Source of the DNA: Actinomycetes bacterium
GTDB lineage: Bacteria; Actinomycetota; Acidimicrobiia; Acidimicrobiales; RAAP-2
Reading direction: 5' to 3'
Length of the DNA: 26,811 bases
Assembly: GCA_021784205.1 (NCBI GenBank)
Contig: JAJXTB010000022.1
Span: 1-26,811 of the forward strand
Under the pieces are notes generated by a model. It was not told the DNA's origin. It searched no databases and worked only from the letters and a program-made list of their open reading frames with translations. Made by a program: the position numbers and the translations under genes. Position 1 is the stretch's first letter; every line of letters begins with the position of its first letter. Below are positions 9,737 through 18,559 of the stretch, in pieces.

Positions 9737-11356
9737 GTGAAACCAGACCTCTCCGGACTCGATCCCCTGGACGTGAACCTCGCCACGCGCACCTGCGTGG
9801 GCGACGCGATCAGCCGCTCGGCCGCGATGTTCCCCGAGCGCGCCGCGGTTCTCGACCGCGGCGCGTCGATCACCTACCGCCAGCTCGACGACGCGGCCGA
9901 AGCCCTCGCGAGGTCGCTGCACCGGATCGTCGGCGAACGAGGGACTCCGGTCACCATGCTGATGGGCAACTCGTGGCGCCTGTTGGCCACCTACTTCGCC
10001 TGCGCCAAGGCGGGCCTCGTCGCCATGCCGGTGAACGTGACGCTGGCGCCGGCTGACGTCGAGTGGATCATCGCCGACGCCGCGTCGCCCATCGTGGTGG
10101 TCGACGCGGCCTTCGTCTCGATCCTCGAGGGCCTGCTCGCGCATCTCGCTGCGGTCACCACGGTGATCGTGGTGGGCGACGCGCCACTCGCCAGCGACCA
10201 CAGCGCGGTGCTTCGCTGGGACGACCTCGCCTCGGGCGCCGGTCCCGCCCTCGCGGTGCTCGTCGAGGACCGCGACACGGTCCAGTGCCTCTACACCTCG
10301 GGCACGACCTCGCGTCCCAAGGGCGTCCTCGTGAGCCACCTCAGCGTCCTCGTCGCGAGCCTCACCAACGCCCTGATGATGGAGCACCGCTGGGGGTCCG
10401 AGCCATCGGTGCTGCTCAACGTCCTGCCGCTCTTTCACACCACGGCCCTCAACACGCTCTGCCTGCCGGTGCTCGTGACCGGGGGAACCGTCGTCCTCGT
10501 CGGCCCCTTTGACCCCGACGCCCTCCTCGACGCCGTCGAGGCGCACCGGGTCACCCACCTGATGCTGCTGCCCATGATGTGGGGGGCGGTCGTGGCCGCG
10601 CAAGCGAGCGCCGCGCGCGACGTCACCTCCGTGCGTCGTGCCGTGTACGCGATGGCCCCGATGAGCCGCGAGTTGCTCGCGCGAGTGGACGACGCCTTCG
10701 TGAACGCGGCGGTGATCCTCGGCTCCGGCCAGACCGAGGTGGTCCCCGCCACGGTCCTGCAGTGGCCCGAGCATCGAAGCACCGCGCCCGAATCGTGGGG
10801 GCCGTCGGTCCCGACGGTTCGCACCGACTGCCTCGACGCCGACGGACACCCCGTGCCCGCCGGCGAGACGGGCGAGATCGCCTATCGCGGTCCACACGTG
10901 GCGAGCGGCTACTGGAACAACCGCGAGGCCAACACCGACGCCTTCGCCCACGGCTGGTTCCACAGCGGCGACATCGGTCACGTCGACGAGCACGGCGTCG
11001 TCTGGTTCACCGACCGACTGAAGGACATCATCAAGTCCGGCGGCGAGAACGTGTCCTCGGTCGACGTCGAGCGCGTGGTGAGCAGCGCCCCCGGGGTCCT
11101 CGAGAGCGTCATCGTGGGCGTCGCCGACGAGTACTGGGGCGAGGCCGTATGGGCGGTCGTGGTGCCCGACGGATCGCTCGACGAGGCGGCGATCCCCGAG
11201 TCGGTGATCGCCTACGCGAGGGCCCATCTCGCGGGGTTCCAGGTGCCCAAGCGCGTGCTCGTCGCAAACCAGCTGCCCAAGACCGCGACCGGCAAGACCC
11301 GCAAGCACGAGGTACGCGACTGGGTCGCCACGTCCACCTCCACCGAGCCCGACTAA
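9737..11356 (+). CDS. Acyl-CoA synthetase (AMP-forming), FadD-like
   Basis: A 539-residue ANL-superfamily ligase that would activate a carboxylic acid to its CoA thioester through an acyl-adenylate. The ATP-binding loop YTSGTTSRPKG is at 186-196, the A5-type motif GSGQTEV at 329-335 (a variant of YGxTE), HSGDIG at 409-414 and the hinge/core region DRLKDIIKSGGENVS at 426-440. Near the end, PKTATGK (514-520) holds the catalytic Lys520. AAAGGA sits 6 nt before GTG 9737. It directly follows an acyl-CoA dehydrogenase, consistent with a shared beta-oxidation-type pathway that may take acids made by the nearby aldehyde dehydrogenase. Chain specificity is not visible. Confidence 0.9.
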   Translation: MKPDLSGLDPLDVNLATRTCVGDAISRSAAMFPERAAVLDRGASITYRQLDDAAEALARSLHRIVGERGTPVTMLMGNSWRLLATYFACAKAGLVAMPVNVTLAPADVEWIIADAASPIVVVDAAFVSILEGLLAHLAAVTTVIVVGDAPLASDHSAVLRWDDLASGAGPALAVLVEDRDTVQCLYTSGTTSRPKGVLVSHLSVLVASLTNALMMEHRWGSEPSVLLNVLPLFHTTALNTLCLPVLVTGGTVVLVGPFDPDALLDAVEAHRVTHLMLLPMMWGAVVAAQASAARDVTSVRRAVYAMAPMSRELLARVDDAFVNAAVILGSGQTEVVPATVLQWPEHRSTAPESWGPSVPTVRTDCLDADGHPVPAGETGEIAYRGPHVASGYWNNREANTDAFAHGWFHSGDIGHVDEHGVVWFTDRLKDIIKSGGENVSSVDVERVVSSAPGVLESVIVGVADEYWGEAVWAVVVPDGSLDEAAIPESVIAYARAHLAGFQVPKRVLVANQLPKTATGKTRKHEVRDWVATSTSTEPD

Positions 11357-11400
11357 CTCGCTGTCACCGCCGGTAGATTGCCACTAGGACAGGAGGCTTC

Positions 11401-12249
11401 GTGAAGGCTCGCACGGTCAACGTCGCCGCGATTCAGATGAACTCGGGTTCGGACCCCGTTCACAACCTCGAGTCCGCTATCGCCCTGATCGAGCTCGCCG
11501 CCGACGAGGGCGCGACCTACGTCCAGGTGCCCGAGTACTTCAACTACCTCGGGCCGGCGCGGCGCTACGCCGAGGTGGCCGAGTCGATCCCCGGTCCCAC
11601 GACCACGCGCCTCGCGGCAGTGGCCAAGCGTCGGCGCATCCACCTGCACCTGGGCAGCATGCTCGAGCGGCGCGAGGGCGACCGTCCGTTCAACACGAGC
11701 GTCCTGATCGACGCGACGGGTTCGATCGTCGCGACCTACCGCAAGGCCCACCTCTTTGACGTCGACGTGCCCGGTGCGGTGACCCATCGGGAATCGGACG
11801 ACCTCAGCGCCGGCGAGGAGCTGGTGGTCGCCCGGTTGAAGCGCTTCAGCGTCGGGCTCTCGGTCTGCTTCGACGTTCGCTTCCCCGAGCTCTACCAGGC
11901 GCTCGCCGCCAACGGGGCCGACGTGCTCGCAGTGCCCGCGGCCTTCAACGCGAGCACCGGCCAGAGCCATTGGCACGTGCTGGTGCGCTCGCGCGCGATC
12001 GAGAACCACGCCTTCGTCGTCGCCGCGACCCAAGCCGGCGTCACGGCCGAGGGCATCGCGACCTTCGGCCACGCGTTGATCGTCGACCCGTGGGGCGTCA
12101 TCCTCGCCGAGTCATCGGGCGCCGAACCCCAGGTCATCACCGCCACGCTCGACCTGGACGAGGTGCTGCGCCGGCGCGCCCAGATCGCTGTCATGCGCTT
12201 CCGACGACCGGCGCTCTACCGCGGACCAGTTCGGGTCATCGGTGCCTAG
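11401..12249 (+). CDS. Carbon-nitrogen hydrolase, Nit1-like (deaminated glutathione amidase family)
   Basis: A 282-residue nitrilase-superfamily amidase with a complete Glu-Lys-Cys triad: Glu45 in QVPEYF, Lys115 in YRKAHLFD, and Cys156 in [11 protein letters not shown]. The context [20 protein letters not shown] and the overall length fit Nit1/Nit2-like enzymes, which hydrolyse deaminated glutathione or omega-amides of 2-oxo acids as metabolite repair. A related amide or carbamoyl substrate cannot be excluded. AGGAGG lies 4 nt before GTG 11401, which fixes the start. It begins 44 nt after the acyl-CoA synthetase in the same direction and is followed by a short inverted repeat. With NnrD it is a second metabolite-repair type enzyme in this window. 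Confidence 0.88.
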   Translation: MKARTVNVAAIQMNSGSDPVHNLESAIALIELAADEGATYVQVPEYFNYLGPARRYAEVAESIPGPTTTRLAAVAKRRRIHLHLGSMLERREGDRPFNTSVLIDATGSIVATYRKAHLFDVDVPGAVTHRESDDLSAGEELVVARLKRFSVGLSVCFDVRFPELYQALAANGADVLAVPAAFNASTGQSHWHVLVRSRAIENHAFVVAATQAGVTAEGIATFGHALIVDPWGVILAESSGAEPQVITATLDLDEVLRRRAQIAVMRFRRPALYRGPVRVIGA

Positions 12250-12267
12250 CGTTACCCCGAAGTAACG
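12250..12267. repeat. Short perfect inverted repeat after the amidase gene
   Basis: CGTTAC-N6-GTAACG begins immediately after the amidase stop codon. The 6-bp stem has no T-run, so it could be a weak terminator or an operator for the downstream malic enzyme gene. Confidence 0.35.
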
Positions 12268-12378
12268 GTCTTCGGACTCCAAAGGCGTTGCGGCCCGCGA
12301 CCTAGCATGGACGGCGGTGCCTTCGGGCGCATTCGGCGGCACCAGCAAACCATCCCGCGAGAAAGCCGTGAACCCCCC

Positions 12379-13770
12379 ATGAGCATGCCCAGCGCCTCCT
12401 ACTCCATCACCATGCGCGTCATTTTGGACGCGGCGTCGACGATTCCCGACATCGCCACCGCCGTCGCCGACGCCGGCGGCCTCGTCACCGCGCTCGACGT
12501 GGTCGAGCCCATCGACGGCCACATGGTCGTTGACGTGACTTGCAACGCGAGCAACGAAGACCACGCGTCAGTCCTCGGCCAGGTCGTCGAGGCCGTCGCG
12601 GGCGCCAAGGTCCACGCGATCAGCGACCGCACGTTCCTGATGCACCTCGGCGGCACGATCGAGGTCAAGCCCAAGATCGCGCTCAAGACCCGCGACGACC
12701 TCTCGATGGCCTACACGCCTGGCGTCGCGCGAATCTCCAACGCGATCGCCAAGGACAAGTCCCTCGCGCGTAACCTCACGATCAAGCGCAACACCGTCGC
12801 CGTGGTCACCGACGGCTCAGCGGTGCTGGGCCTGGGCAACATCGGTCCCGAGGCGGCCCTGCCCGTCATGGAGGGCAAGGCCCTGCTCTTCAAGCGATTC
12901 GCCGACATCGACGCCTGGCCGGTCTGCTTGGACACCCAGGACGTCGACGAGATCGTGCGCATCGTGCAGTGCCTCGCCCCGGTCTACGGCGGCATCAACC
13001 TCGAGGACATCGCGGCCCCGCGGTGCTTCGAGATCGAACGGCGCCTGCGCGAGATGCTCGACATCCCGGTCTTTCACGACGACCAGCACGGCACCGCCGT
13101 CGTCGTCTACGCGGCACTGCGCAACGCGCTGCGCGTCGTGGGCAAGGAGATGAAGGACGTCAGAGTCGTCATGCTCGGCGTCGGCGCCGCGGGCGTGGCG
13201 ATCTCCAAGCTCTTGATGGCCGAAGGGGTCGGCGACATCATCGGGGTGAACCGTCACGGCATCTTGGACGAGAACGACCCGAACCTCGACGAGGACCGCC
13301 GCTGGCTCGCCAGCCACACCAACGTCGAGAAGCGTCGCGGCGACCTCACCGAGGCGATGCGCGGCGCGGACGTCTTCGTGGGCGTCTCGGGACCGAACCT
13401 CGTCACCGAGGAGCAACTCACCGTCATGGCCCCCAAGTCGATCGTCTTCGCCTTGGCCAACCCCGACCCCGAGATCGACCCGCAGATCGCGCGCCGTCAC
13501 GCCGCGATCGTCGCCACCGGCCGCAGCGACGAGCCCAACCAGATCAACAACGTGCTCGCCTTCCCTGGCATCTTCCGAGGCCTGCTCGACGCGGGCGCGA
13601 CGCGGATCACCGAGGAGGTCGAGATCGCGGCGGGCCGTGCGATCGCCGACGCCGTGAGTTCTGACGACCTGTCGCCCAACTACATCGTGCCGACGGTCTT
13701 TAACGCGAGCGTCGCCAAGGCGGTCGCCGAGGCGGTCGGCAAGGTCGTACGCGCCCACGGCGACGAGTAG
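12379..13770 (+). CDS. NAD(P)-dependent malic enzyme with N-terminal ACT domain
   Basis: Oxidative decarboxylation of malate to pyruvate. From ATG 12379 the protein has 463 residues. An ACT-like regulatory domain lies at about 8-85 (SITMRVILDAA, GGLVTALDVVEP, VDVTCNA), then the malic enzyme core: the substrate Tyr in AYTPGVA (111-117), Lys167 in MEGKALLFK, metal/substrate site FHDDQHGTA at 232-240, and the Rossmann loop LGVGAAG at 266-272, ending with NYIVPTVFN. The ACT domain suggests allosteric control by a small ligand such as an amino acid. The frame is open upstream to 12307, but ATG 12379 matches the N-terminus expected. A TAGCAT hexamer at 12303-12308 could be its -10. It feeds pyruvate and reducing power to central metabolism and need not belong to the preceding operon. 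Confidence 0.93.
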   Translation: MSMPSASYSITMRVILDAASTIPDIATAVADAGGLVTALDVVEPIDGHMVVDVTCNASNEDHASVLGQVVEAVAGAKVHAISDRTFLMHLGGTIEVKPKIALKTRDDLSMAYTPGVARISNAIAKDKSLARNLTIKRNTVAVVTDGSAVLGLGNIGPEAALPVMEGKALLFKRFADIDAWPVCLDTQDVDEIVRIVQCLAPVYGGINLEDIAAPRCFEIERRLREMLDIPVFHDDQHGTAVVVYAALRNALRVVGKEMKDVRVVMLGVGAAGVAISKLLMAEGVGDIIGVNRHGILDENDPNLDEDRRWLASHTNVEKRRGDLTEAMRGADVFVGVSGPNLVTEEQLTVMAPKSIVFALANPDPEIDPQIARRHAAIVATGRSDEPNQINNVLAFPGIFRGLLDAGATRITEEVEIAAGRAIADAVSSDDLSPNYIVPTVFNASVAKAVAEAVGKVVRAHGDE

Positions 13771-13821
13771 CCCGCCCGGGACCCGGTGAGAAATCTAAAG
13801 GACTGACGAAACAGCTGTGGA

Positions 13822-14382
13822 TCAGCCCGCTGCGCTGAAGTCGACCTCGCGCGCCGTGACGGTGTCGGCTGTGCGGCCGGGTGCGGTCTGACCGCTCCAG
13901 TACATGTTCGTGTGCGCGATGACCTGCGCGGGCGGCGGCGCGCCCCACTGGGTGCCGTCCTCGGTGGTGTGGGCGTCACTCACGAGCACCGTGTCATAGC
14001 CGCGCACGATCGCGCCGTGTAGCGTCGAGCGAATGCACGCGTCGGTCTGGGCGCCGACGATGACCAGTCGCCCGACCTTGCGGGCGGCGAGCTCGCTCTC
14101 GAGCGTGGTGTCCTCGAAGGAGTCGCCGTAGGCCTTGTGCACGAGCGCCTCGTCGGCGCCCCGGTGCAGCTCGGGCACGAGTTGCCAGTCGTCGCTGTCG
14201 CGCACGAGACCCGCGTCGTGGTGCTGCACCCACACGACCGGCACGTCCTCCTGCCGAGCGCGCTCCACGACCATGGCGATGTTCTCGACGACGGCGTCGC
14301 GCTCGTGGGCGCCGGTGACGACGCCGTTCTGCACGTCAATGACCAGTAACGCCGTATTGGGACGATTCAAAAGCGTGGTCAT
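13822..14382 (-). CDS. Isochorismatase-family cysteine hydrolase
   Basis: A 186-residue protein with the full catalytic triad of the family: Asp16 in LLVIDVQNG, Lys83 in VHKAYGDSF, and Cys116 in VGAQTDACIRST. Such enzymes hydrolyse amides or ethers (nicotinamidase, N-carbamoyl amidases, isochorismatase) in the cytoplasm; here the substrate is not identifiable. ATG 14382 is chosen because AGAGGGGGG lies just upstream; the frame opens further but without support. It converges with the malic enzyme gene and is divergent from hsp20. A second family member without the Cys is at 21642-22202. Confidence 0.88.
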   Translation of the reverse strand: MTTLLNRPNTALLVIDVQNGVVTGAHERDAVVENIAMVVERARQEDVPVVWVQHHDAGLVRDSDDWQLVPELHRGADEALVHKAYGDSFEDTTLESELAARKVGRLVIVGAQTDACIRSTLHGAIVRGYDTVLVSDAHTTEDGTQWGAPPPAQVIAHTNMYWSGQTAPGRTADTVTAREVDFSAAG

Positions 14383-14544
14383 AGGCCCCCCTCTTTTCAC
14401 GCTGTGCCCTGACCGTAGCGGGGACTGCCCCCGCCGATTCGGTGACGCCATCGCACCCTGAGGAAACCTTCGTCACGACCAACGAGCCGGGTACACCGTG
14501 CCTCGTCGCGTCAATGCCTCCCCTGTGATCAGGAATGTTGCCCG

Positions 14545-14571
14545 TTAGCACTCTCTACGATCGAGTGCTAA
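14545..14571. promoter_or_regulatory. CIRCE element (HrcA operator)
   Basis: TTAGCACTC-N9-GAGTGCTAA is an exact match to the CIRCE consensus, the binding site of the heat-shock repressor HrcA. It lies 62 nt before the Hsp20 start codon, and its right arm overlaps the -10 box, so HrcA binding would block transcription under non-stress conditions. Confidence 0.97.
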
Positions 14572-14574
14572 AAT
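14569..14574 (+). promoter_or_regulatory. -10 box of the hsp20 promoter
   Basis: TAAAAT is close to the TATAAT consensus and overlaps the last bases of the CIRCE element. A partial -35 (TTAGCA, 14545-14550) lies 18 nt upstream inside the left CIRCE arm. The predicted transcript start is near 14581. Confidence 0.65.
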
Positions 14575-14633
14575 GGGACCGTCGAAGCGATTCGACGCAT
14601 CAAGAGCAGAACAATCAAACAGGAGGTTTTCAC

Positions 14634-15068
14634 ATGGCTCTTGTTCGAAACGACGCATTCAGGGACATCGACCGGTTCCTGCAGCAGTTCTGGGCGAGCC
14701 CCGACGTGGCCCGAACCCACTCGGTTCCCATGGACGCCTACCGCAACGGTGACTCGTTCCTGATCTTCGTCGACCTTCCGGGCGTCGACCCGAAGGAGAT
14801 CTCACTCACCGTCGAGAACAACGTGCTCACGATCAAGGCTGAGCGCTCCGCACCCAAGTCCGCCGAAGGTGTCGAGCGACTCATGTCCGAGCGCCCCTAC
14901 GGCACCTTCACGCGCCAGATCTTCCTCGGGACGAGTTTGGACTCCGAGAAGATCAACGCCGACTACGAATCCGGTGTGCTCACCATCGCAATCCCGATCG
15001 CGGAGCACGCCAAGCCGCGTCGGGTCGACGTCAGCTCCAAGGGTGATCGCAAGGAGATCTCCGCGTAG
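14634..15068 (+). CDS. Small heat shock protein Hsp20
   Basis: A 144-residue alpha-crystallin-domain chaperone that holds unfolding proteins during heat stress. The crystallin domain spans about 31-125: VPMDAYRNGDSFLIFVDLPG at its start, ENNVLTIKAER in the middle and the conserved ADYESGVLTIAIP near the end. The N-terminus (MALVRNDAFRDIDRF) matches bacterial Hsp20/Hsp18 proteins. AGGAGG lies 7 nt before the ATG. Expression is very likely under HrcA through the CIRCE element upstream. A strong hairpin follows 6 nt after the stop. It stands alone, with no groES/groEL or dnaK neighbour in the window. Confidence 0.97.
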   Translation: MALVRNDAFRDIDRFLQQFWASPDVARTHSVPMDAYRNGDSFLIFVDLPGVDPKEISLTVENNVLTIKAERSAPKSAEGVERLMSERPYGTFTRQIFLGTSLDSEKINADYESGVLTIAIPIAEHAKPRRVDVSSKGDRKEISA

Positions 15069-15074
15069 GTGTCC

Positions 15075-15104
15075 GGGCCCGGCGTCACCTCCGACGCCGG
15101 GCCC
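15075..15104. terminator. Bidirectional hairpin terminator between hsp20 and the flippase-like gene
   Basis: A perfect 12-bp stem, GGGCCCGGCGTC / GACGCCGGGCCC, with a 6-nt loop, placed between two convergent genes. There is no T-run, as is common in high-GC actinobacteria. Confidence 0.85.
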
Positions 15105-15127
15105 ACGCCGCCACGGTCGGCGCTCAC

Positions 15128-16150
15128 TCAGGCGCCGCCCGTGCGGCGCTCGTGGCGCCGTTGGCTGACCGCGAGGATTCCGACCGTCGGCCACCCGATC
15201 GCCAGGGCGAGCCAGTAGGCGACGAGGCGGTAGACCAGCACCGCCGCCACGGTCGGCGCCGCGGGCGCGCCGTAGGCGACCAACACGACCGCGAGTCCCC
15301 CCTCGACCAGACCGAGACCGCCGGGCGCGAAGGGCAGGACCGCGAGGATCTGCGCGAGTCCGTAGGCGAGGAGCACGCCGCGCCACGGAATGGGCGCCGC
15401 GACCGACCGAAAGGCGGCGAGCAGGCACAGGGCGTCAAAGAACCACGCCGACGCCGCCCAGAACACCACCGTCATTTGCCCCCCGCGAGACAGCCGTACG
15501 GCGCGCATCTCGGCGAGGAGCCGGTCTAGACGCGTCGCGAGGTCGCCGCGCGGATGACCGGTCACGCGACGCACGGCGCGGAGCAACGACGTGACGAGCC
15601 TGATCAGCGCGTTGCGGCGAAGGAGCACCGCGGAGGCTCCGAGCACGACCACGAGCAACACGACGGTCACCGCGAGGCCGGGAGCGTACGCCCGCGTCGC
15701 CAGGGCCACGACGACGCCCGCGACGAGCACGAGGCACAGCCCTACCGCTTGGGCGATCATCAGTGTGAGGATCGACCAACCGGCGACGGCGGGTTCCACG
15801 CCACGGCGGCGGTACTGGCGATACCGGTACGCGCTCGAGACCGCTGGCTCACCCGGCACGCTCAGCGCGATGGCGTCGTTGGCGAGGGTGAGCAGGTACA
15901 GCCACCCGAGGTTGTGGCGCGCGCCAGATGCGAGCACGCGCCGCTGCGCCAGTGAAAAGGCGAGCAGCGAGGCGCCCTCGGCCGCGACCGCCAGTAACGC
16001 GAACGGTAGTGACATCGAGGCGAATCTCGACAGTGCGCCGGCCAACTCGCCGTGACCCGAGACGAGCAGTTCGAGAACGACCGCACCGACCACGACGCCG
16101 ATCACCCCTCGAAGCCATCCCTGACGGTGTTTGATGGCGGGCGGGGTCAT
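15128..16150 (-). CDS. Lysylphosphatidylglycerol synthase TM-domain / flippase-like membrane protein
   Basis: A 340-residue polytopic inner-membrane protein of the UPF0104 / LPG_synthase_TM family (PF03706 type) with about eight hydrophobic segments. The family hallmark FAPGGLGLVEGGLAVVL, with its PGG-x-G-x-x-E core, is near residues 275-295, and PGEPAVSSAYRYR is near 100. Relatives include the MprF flippase domain and YbhN-like proteins thought to move lipid-linked molecules. No synthase (aminoacyl-transfer) domain is attached, so this is a stand-alone transporter-like module of unknown cargo. The ATG at 16150 is preferred over an in-frame TTG at 16159. It diverges from the arylsulfatase gene. 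Confidence 0.85.
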   Translation of the reverse strand: MTPPAIKHRQGWLRGVIGVVVGAVVLELLVSGHGELAGALSRFASMSLPFALLAVAAEGASLLAFSLAQRRVLASGARHNLGWLYLLTLANDAIALSVPGEPAVSSAYRYRQYRRRGVEPAVAGWSILTLMIAQAVGLCLVLVAGVVVALATRAYAPGLAVTVVLLVVVLGASAVLLRRNALIRLVTSLLRAVRRVTGHPRGDLATRLDRLLAEMRAVRLSRGGQMTVVFWAASAWFFDALCLLAAFRSVAAPIPWRGVLLAYGLAQILAVLPFAPGGLGLVEGGLAVVLVAYGAPAAPTVAAVLVYRLVAYWLALAIGWPTVGILAVSQRRHERRTGGA

Positions 16151-16228
16151 CGATCCCAACCTATCCAGTGAGCGGCCCGTGCTCGCTCGCCGGCCGTAGT
16201 GTGGCGGGTGGTGGTGTCAGGAGGATTG

Positions 16229-18517
16229 ATGTCGTCGACGTTTGGCGGTTCCATTGGGCGCGACTGGCGCGACTCATCACCGTGGTGGCCCGAAACACCG
16301 AGCGCACCGGACGGAGCCGCGAACGTCGTGCTCGTCGTGCTCGACGACGTCGGGTTTGCCCAACTCGGTTGCTACGGCTCAGACATCGAGACGCCGACGA
16401 TCGACTCGCTCGCTACCGGCGGCGTGCGACTGGCCAACTTCCACACCACGTCACTCTGTTCGCCGACCCGCGCCTGCCTGCTCACCGGCCGCAACCATCA
16501 CCGCAGTTCGATGGGGCGCGTCGCCGACCTCGCGGTCGGCTTTCCCGGTTACTACGGTCGACCGCCGAAGGAGAACGGCTTCCTTTCCGAAATCCTCCGT
16601 GCGCGCGGCTACGCCACCTATGCGGTGGGCAAGTGGCACCTCACGCCCGAGGACGAAACGAGCATGGCCGGGCCCCGCTCGACCTGGCCACTCGCGAGGG
16701 GCTTCGATCGGTGGTACGGGTTCCACGGCGGAGAGACCCACCAGTTCAACCCCGCGCTCTTCGAGGACAATCACGCGGTACGGCCACCCGGCTCCTACGA
16801 GAGCGGGTACCACTTGAGCCAGGACCTCGCCGACCACGCGATTACCTTCCTCGGCGACCTTCGCGCCGTCGACGCGAGTCAGCCATTCTTCCTGTACTTC
16901 GCCACCGGCGCCTGCCACTCCCCTCACCAACCGCCGCCCCACTGGCTCGAGCGCTATCGGGGCCAGTTCGATCAAGGGTGGGACCTCTGGCGCGAACGGA
17001 CCTTCGCACGTCAGCGGTCACTCGGGATCGTGGCCGACGCCGCGACACTTTCGCCGCGCCCGCCGTGGGTGCGGCCGTGGGACGAACTGTCAGCCGACGA
17101 GCGCCGGGTGGCGGCCCGATTCATGGAGTCCTATGCCGGGTTCTTGAGCCACGCGGACGAGCAAGTGGGCCGGGTCCTCAATTTCATCGATGACCTCGGC
17201 GAAACCGAGAACACGATCGTCATCGTCGTGTCGGACAACGGAGCGAGCGCCGAAGGGGGAGCCGATGGCTCGATCAATGACGTTCGACTCACCAACCTCG
17301 ACCCCGCCGACCAAAACGAGATGTTGGCGCGGATCGACGAGATCGGCGGACCGCTCACGCACAACAACTACCCCTGGGGCTGGACGATGGCCGGTAACAC
17401 GCCGTTTCGCCGCTGGAAGCGCGAAGTCCACGAGGGAGGCGTCGCGGACCCCTGCGTCGTTCGCTGGCCACGCCGCGTGACGTCGGATGCCATCCGTCAC
17501 CAGTTCGTCCACGCGATCGACGTGGCACCCACGGTGCTTGAACTGCTCGACGTGATGCCCCCGAGCACGATCGACGGCGTCGCCCAGAGTCACGTCGACG
17601 GGACGAGTTTCGCCTACCTGCTCGAGCCCGGCACCGACGTGGCGCCCGAGCGCCACGAGTCGCAGTACTTCGAGATGTTCGGCTCGCGCGCGATCTACCA
17701 CCGAGGGTGGAAGGCCGTCGCCTTCCACCCGGTCGGTCCGCTCTACGACGACCAGAATCCGAACGATCCCTTCGACCGCGATCGCTGGGAGCTCTACGAC
17801 GTCATCGCCGACCCCACTGAAACGACCGACCTCGCCGACGAACACCCCGAACTGCTCGCGGAGTTGATCGGCCGCTGGTGGGTAGAGGCCGAGCGCAACG
17901 ACGTGCTGCCACTCGACAATCGTGTGCTCTGGGCGATCGTTCATCCCAAGCCGACCCGTTTCCGCGCGCGCGAACGTTACCGGTACTTCCCGGGCGGCGC
18001 CCCGGTTCCCGAAGCGGTGGCCGTCAACGTGCGCAATCGATCTCATGCGATCGTCGTCGACGTGGTCGTTCCCGAGCGCGGCGCGAACGGCGTGCTGCTC
18101 GCCCTCGGCTCGGCGCTCGGTGGTTGGTCCCTGCAGGTACTCGACGGCCTGGTCCGCTACGTGCACAACCTCTACGGCAAAGAGCGCCAGGTGGTGGCGG
18201 CCACCGACCCGCTCGCCGCCGGAGCGCACCGCGTCGTCTACGACTTCGAAAAGGACGAAGGACTGGGCGGCACCGGCACGATCACCATAGACGGGGCCGT
18301 GGCGGCGACTGGGGCCATCGCGCGCTTCACGCCCTCGGGCTTCAACGGCGTCGGGGCTGGCCTCACGTGTGGTTACGAACTCGGCCCGGCCATTGGCGAG
18401 GGCTACGCCGCACCGTTCCGCTTCACCGGGACGATCGTGCGGGCTCAGGTCGAAGTACGCGGGCCCGTCGTGCGCGATCCGCTGGCCGAACTCGAGGCGA
18501 TCCTGTCCGAACAGTGA
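16229..18517 (+). CDS. Arylsulfatase (type I, formylglycine-dependent)
   Basis: A 762-residue sulfatase hydrolysing sulfate esters. Metal ligands Asp39-Asp40 lie in VVLDDVGF; the signature LCSPTRACLLTGR places the formylglycine-forming Cys77 in CSPTR (77-81); GKWH is at 134-137 and SDNGAS at 335-340 supplies further metal ligands. The C-terminal roughly 200 residues form a beta-rich extension, as in the large actinobacterial AtsA/AtsD-type enzymes. No signal peptide is visible, so it is probably cytoplasmic. CAGGAGG 4 nt before ATG 16229 sets the start. Maturation needs a formylglycine-generating enzyme not present in the window. The next gene begins 42 nt downstream with no terminator between. 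Confidence 0.92.
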   Translation: MSSTFGGSIGRDWRDSSPWWPETPSAPDGAANVVLVVLDDVGFAQLGCYGSDIETPTIDSLATGGVRLANFHTTSLCSPTRACLLTGRNHHRSSMGRVADLAVGFPGYYGRPPKENGFLSEILRARGYATYAVGKWHLTPEDETSMAGPRSTWPLARGFDRWYGFHGGETHQFNPALFEDNHAVRPPGSYESGYHLSQDLADHAITFLGDLRAVDASQPFFLYFATGACHSPHQPPPHWLERYRGQFDQGWDLWRERTFARQRSLGIVADAATLSPRPPWVRPWDELSADERRVAARFMESYAGFLSHADEQVGRVLNFIDDLGETENTIVIVVSDNGASAEGGADGSINDVRLTNLDPADQNEMLARIDEIGGPLTHNNYPWGWTMAGNTPFRRWKREVHEGGVADPCVVRWPRRVTSDAIRHQFVHAIDVAPTVLELLDVMPPSTIDGVAQSHVDGTSFAYLLEPGTDVAPERHESQYFEMFGSRAIYHRGWKAVAFHPVGPLYDDQNPNDPFDRDRWELYDVIADPTETTDLADEHPELLAELIGRWWVEAERNDVLPLDNRVLWAIVHPKPTRFRARERYRYFPGGAPVPEAVAVNVRNRSHAIVVDVVVPERGANGVLLALGSALGGWSLQVLDGLVRYVHNLYGKERQVVAATDPLAAGAHRVVYDFEKDEGLGGTGTITIDGAVAATGAIARFTPSGFNGVGAGLTCGYELGPAIGEGYAAPFRFTGTIVRAQVEVRGPVVRDPLAELEAILSEQ

Positions 18518-18559
18518 GACGACCGGTTTGGTCGGCGCCGCGGGCGATAAGGTCGCCGC

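Noticed and set aside
9698..11308. 536-codon minus-strand frame opposite the acyl-CoA synthetase
   Set aside because: Lies exactly antisense to an intact ANL ligase; low-complexity His/Asp/Gly-rich translation.
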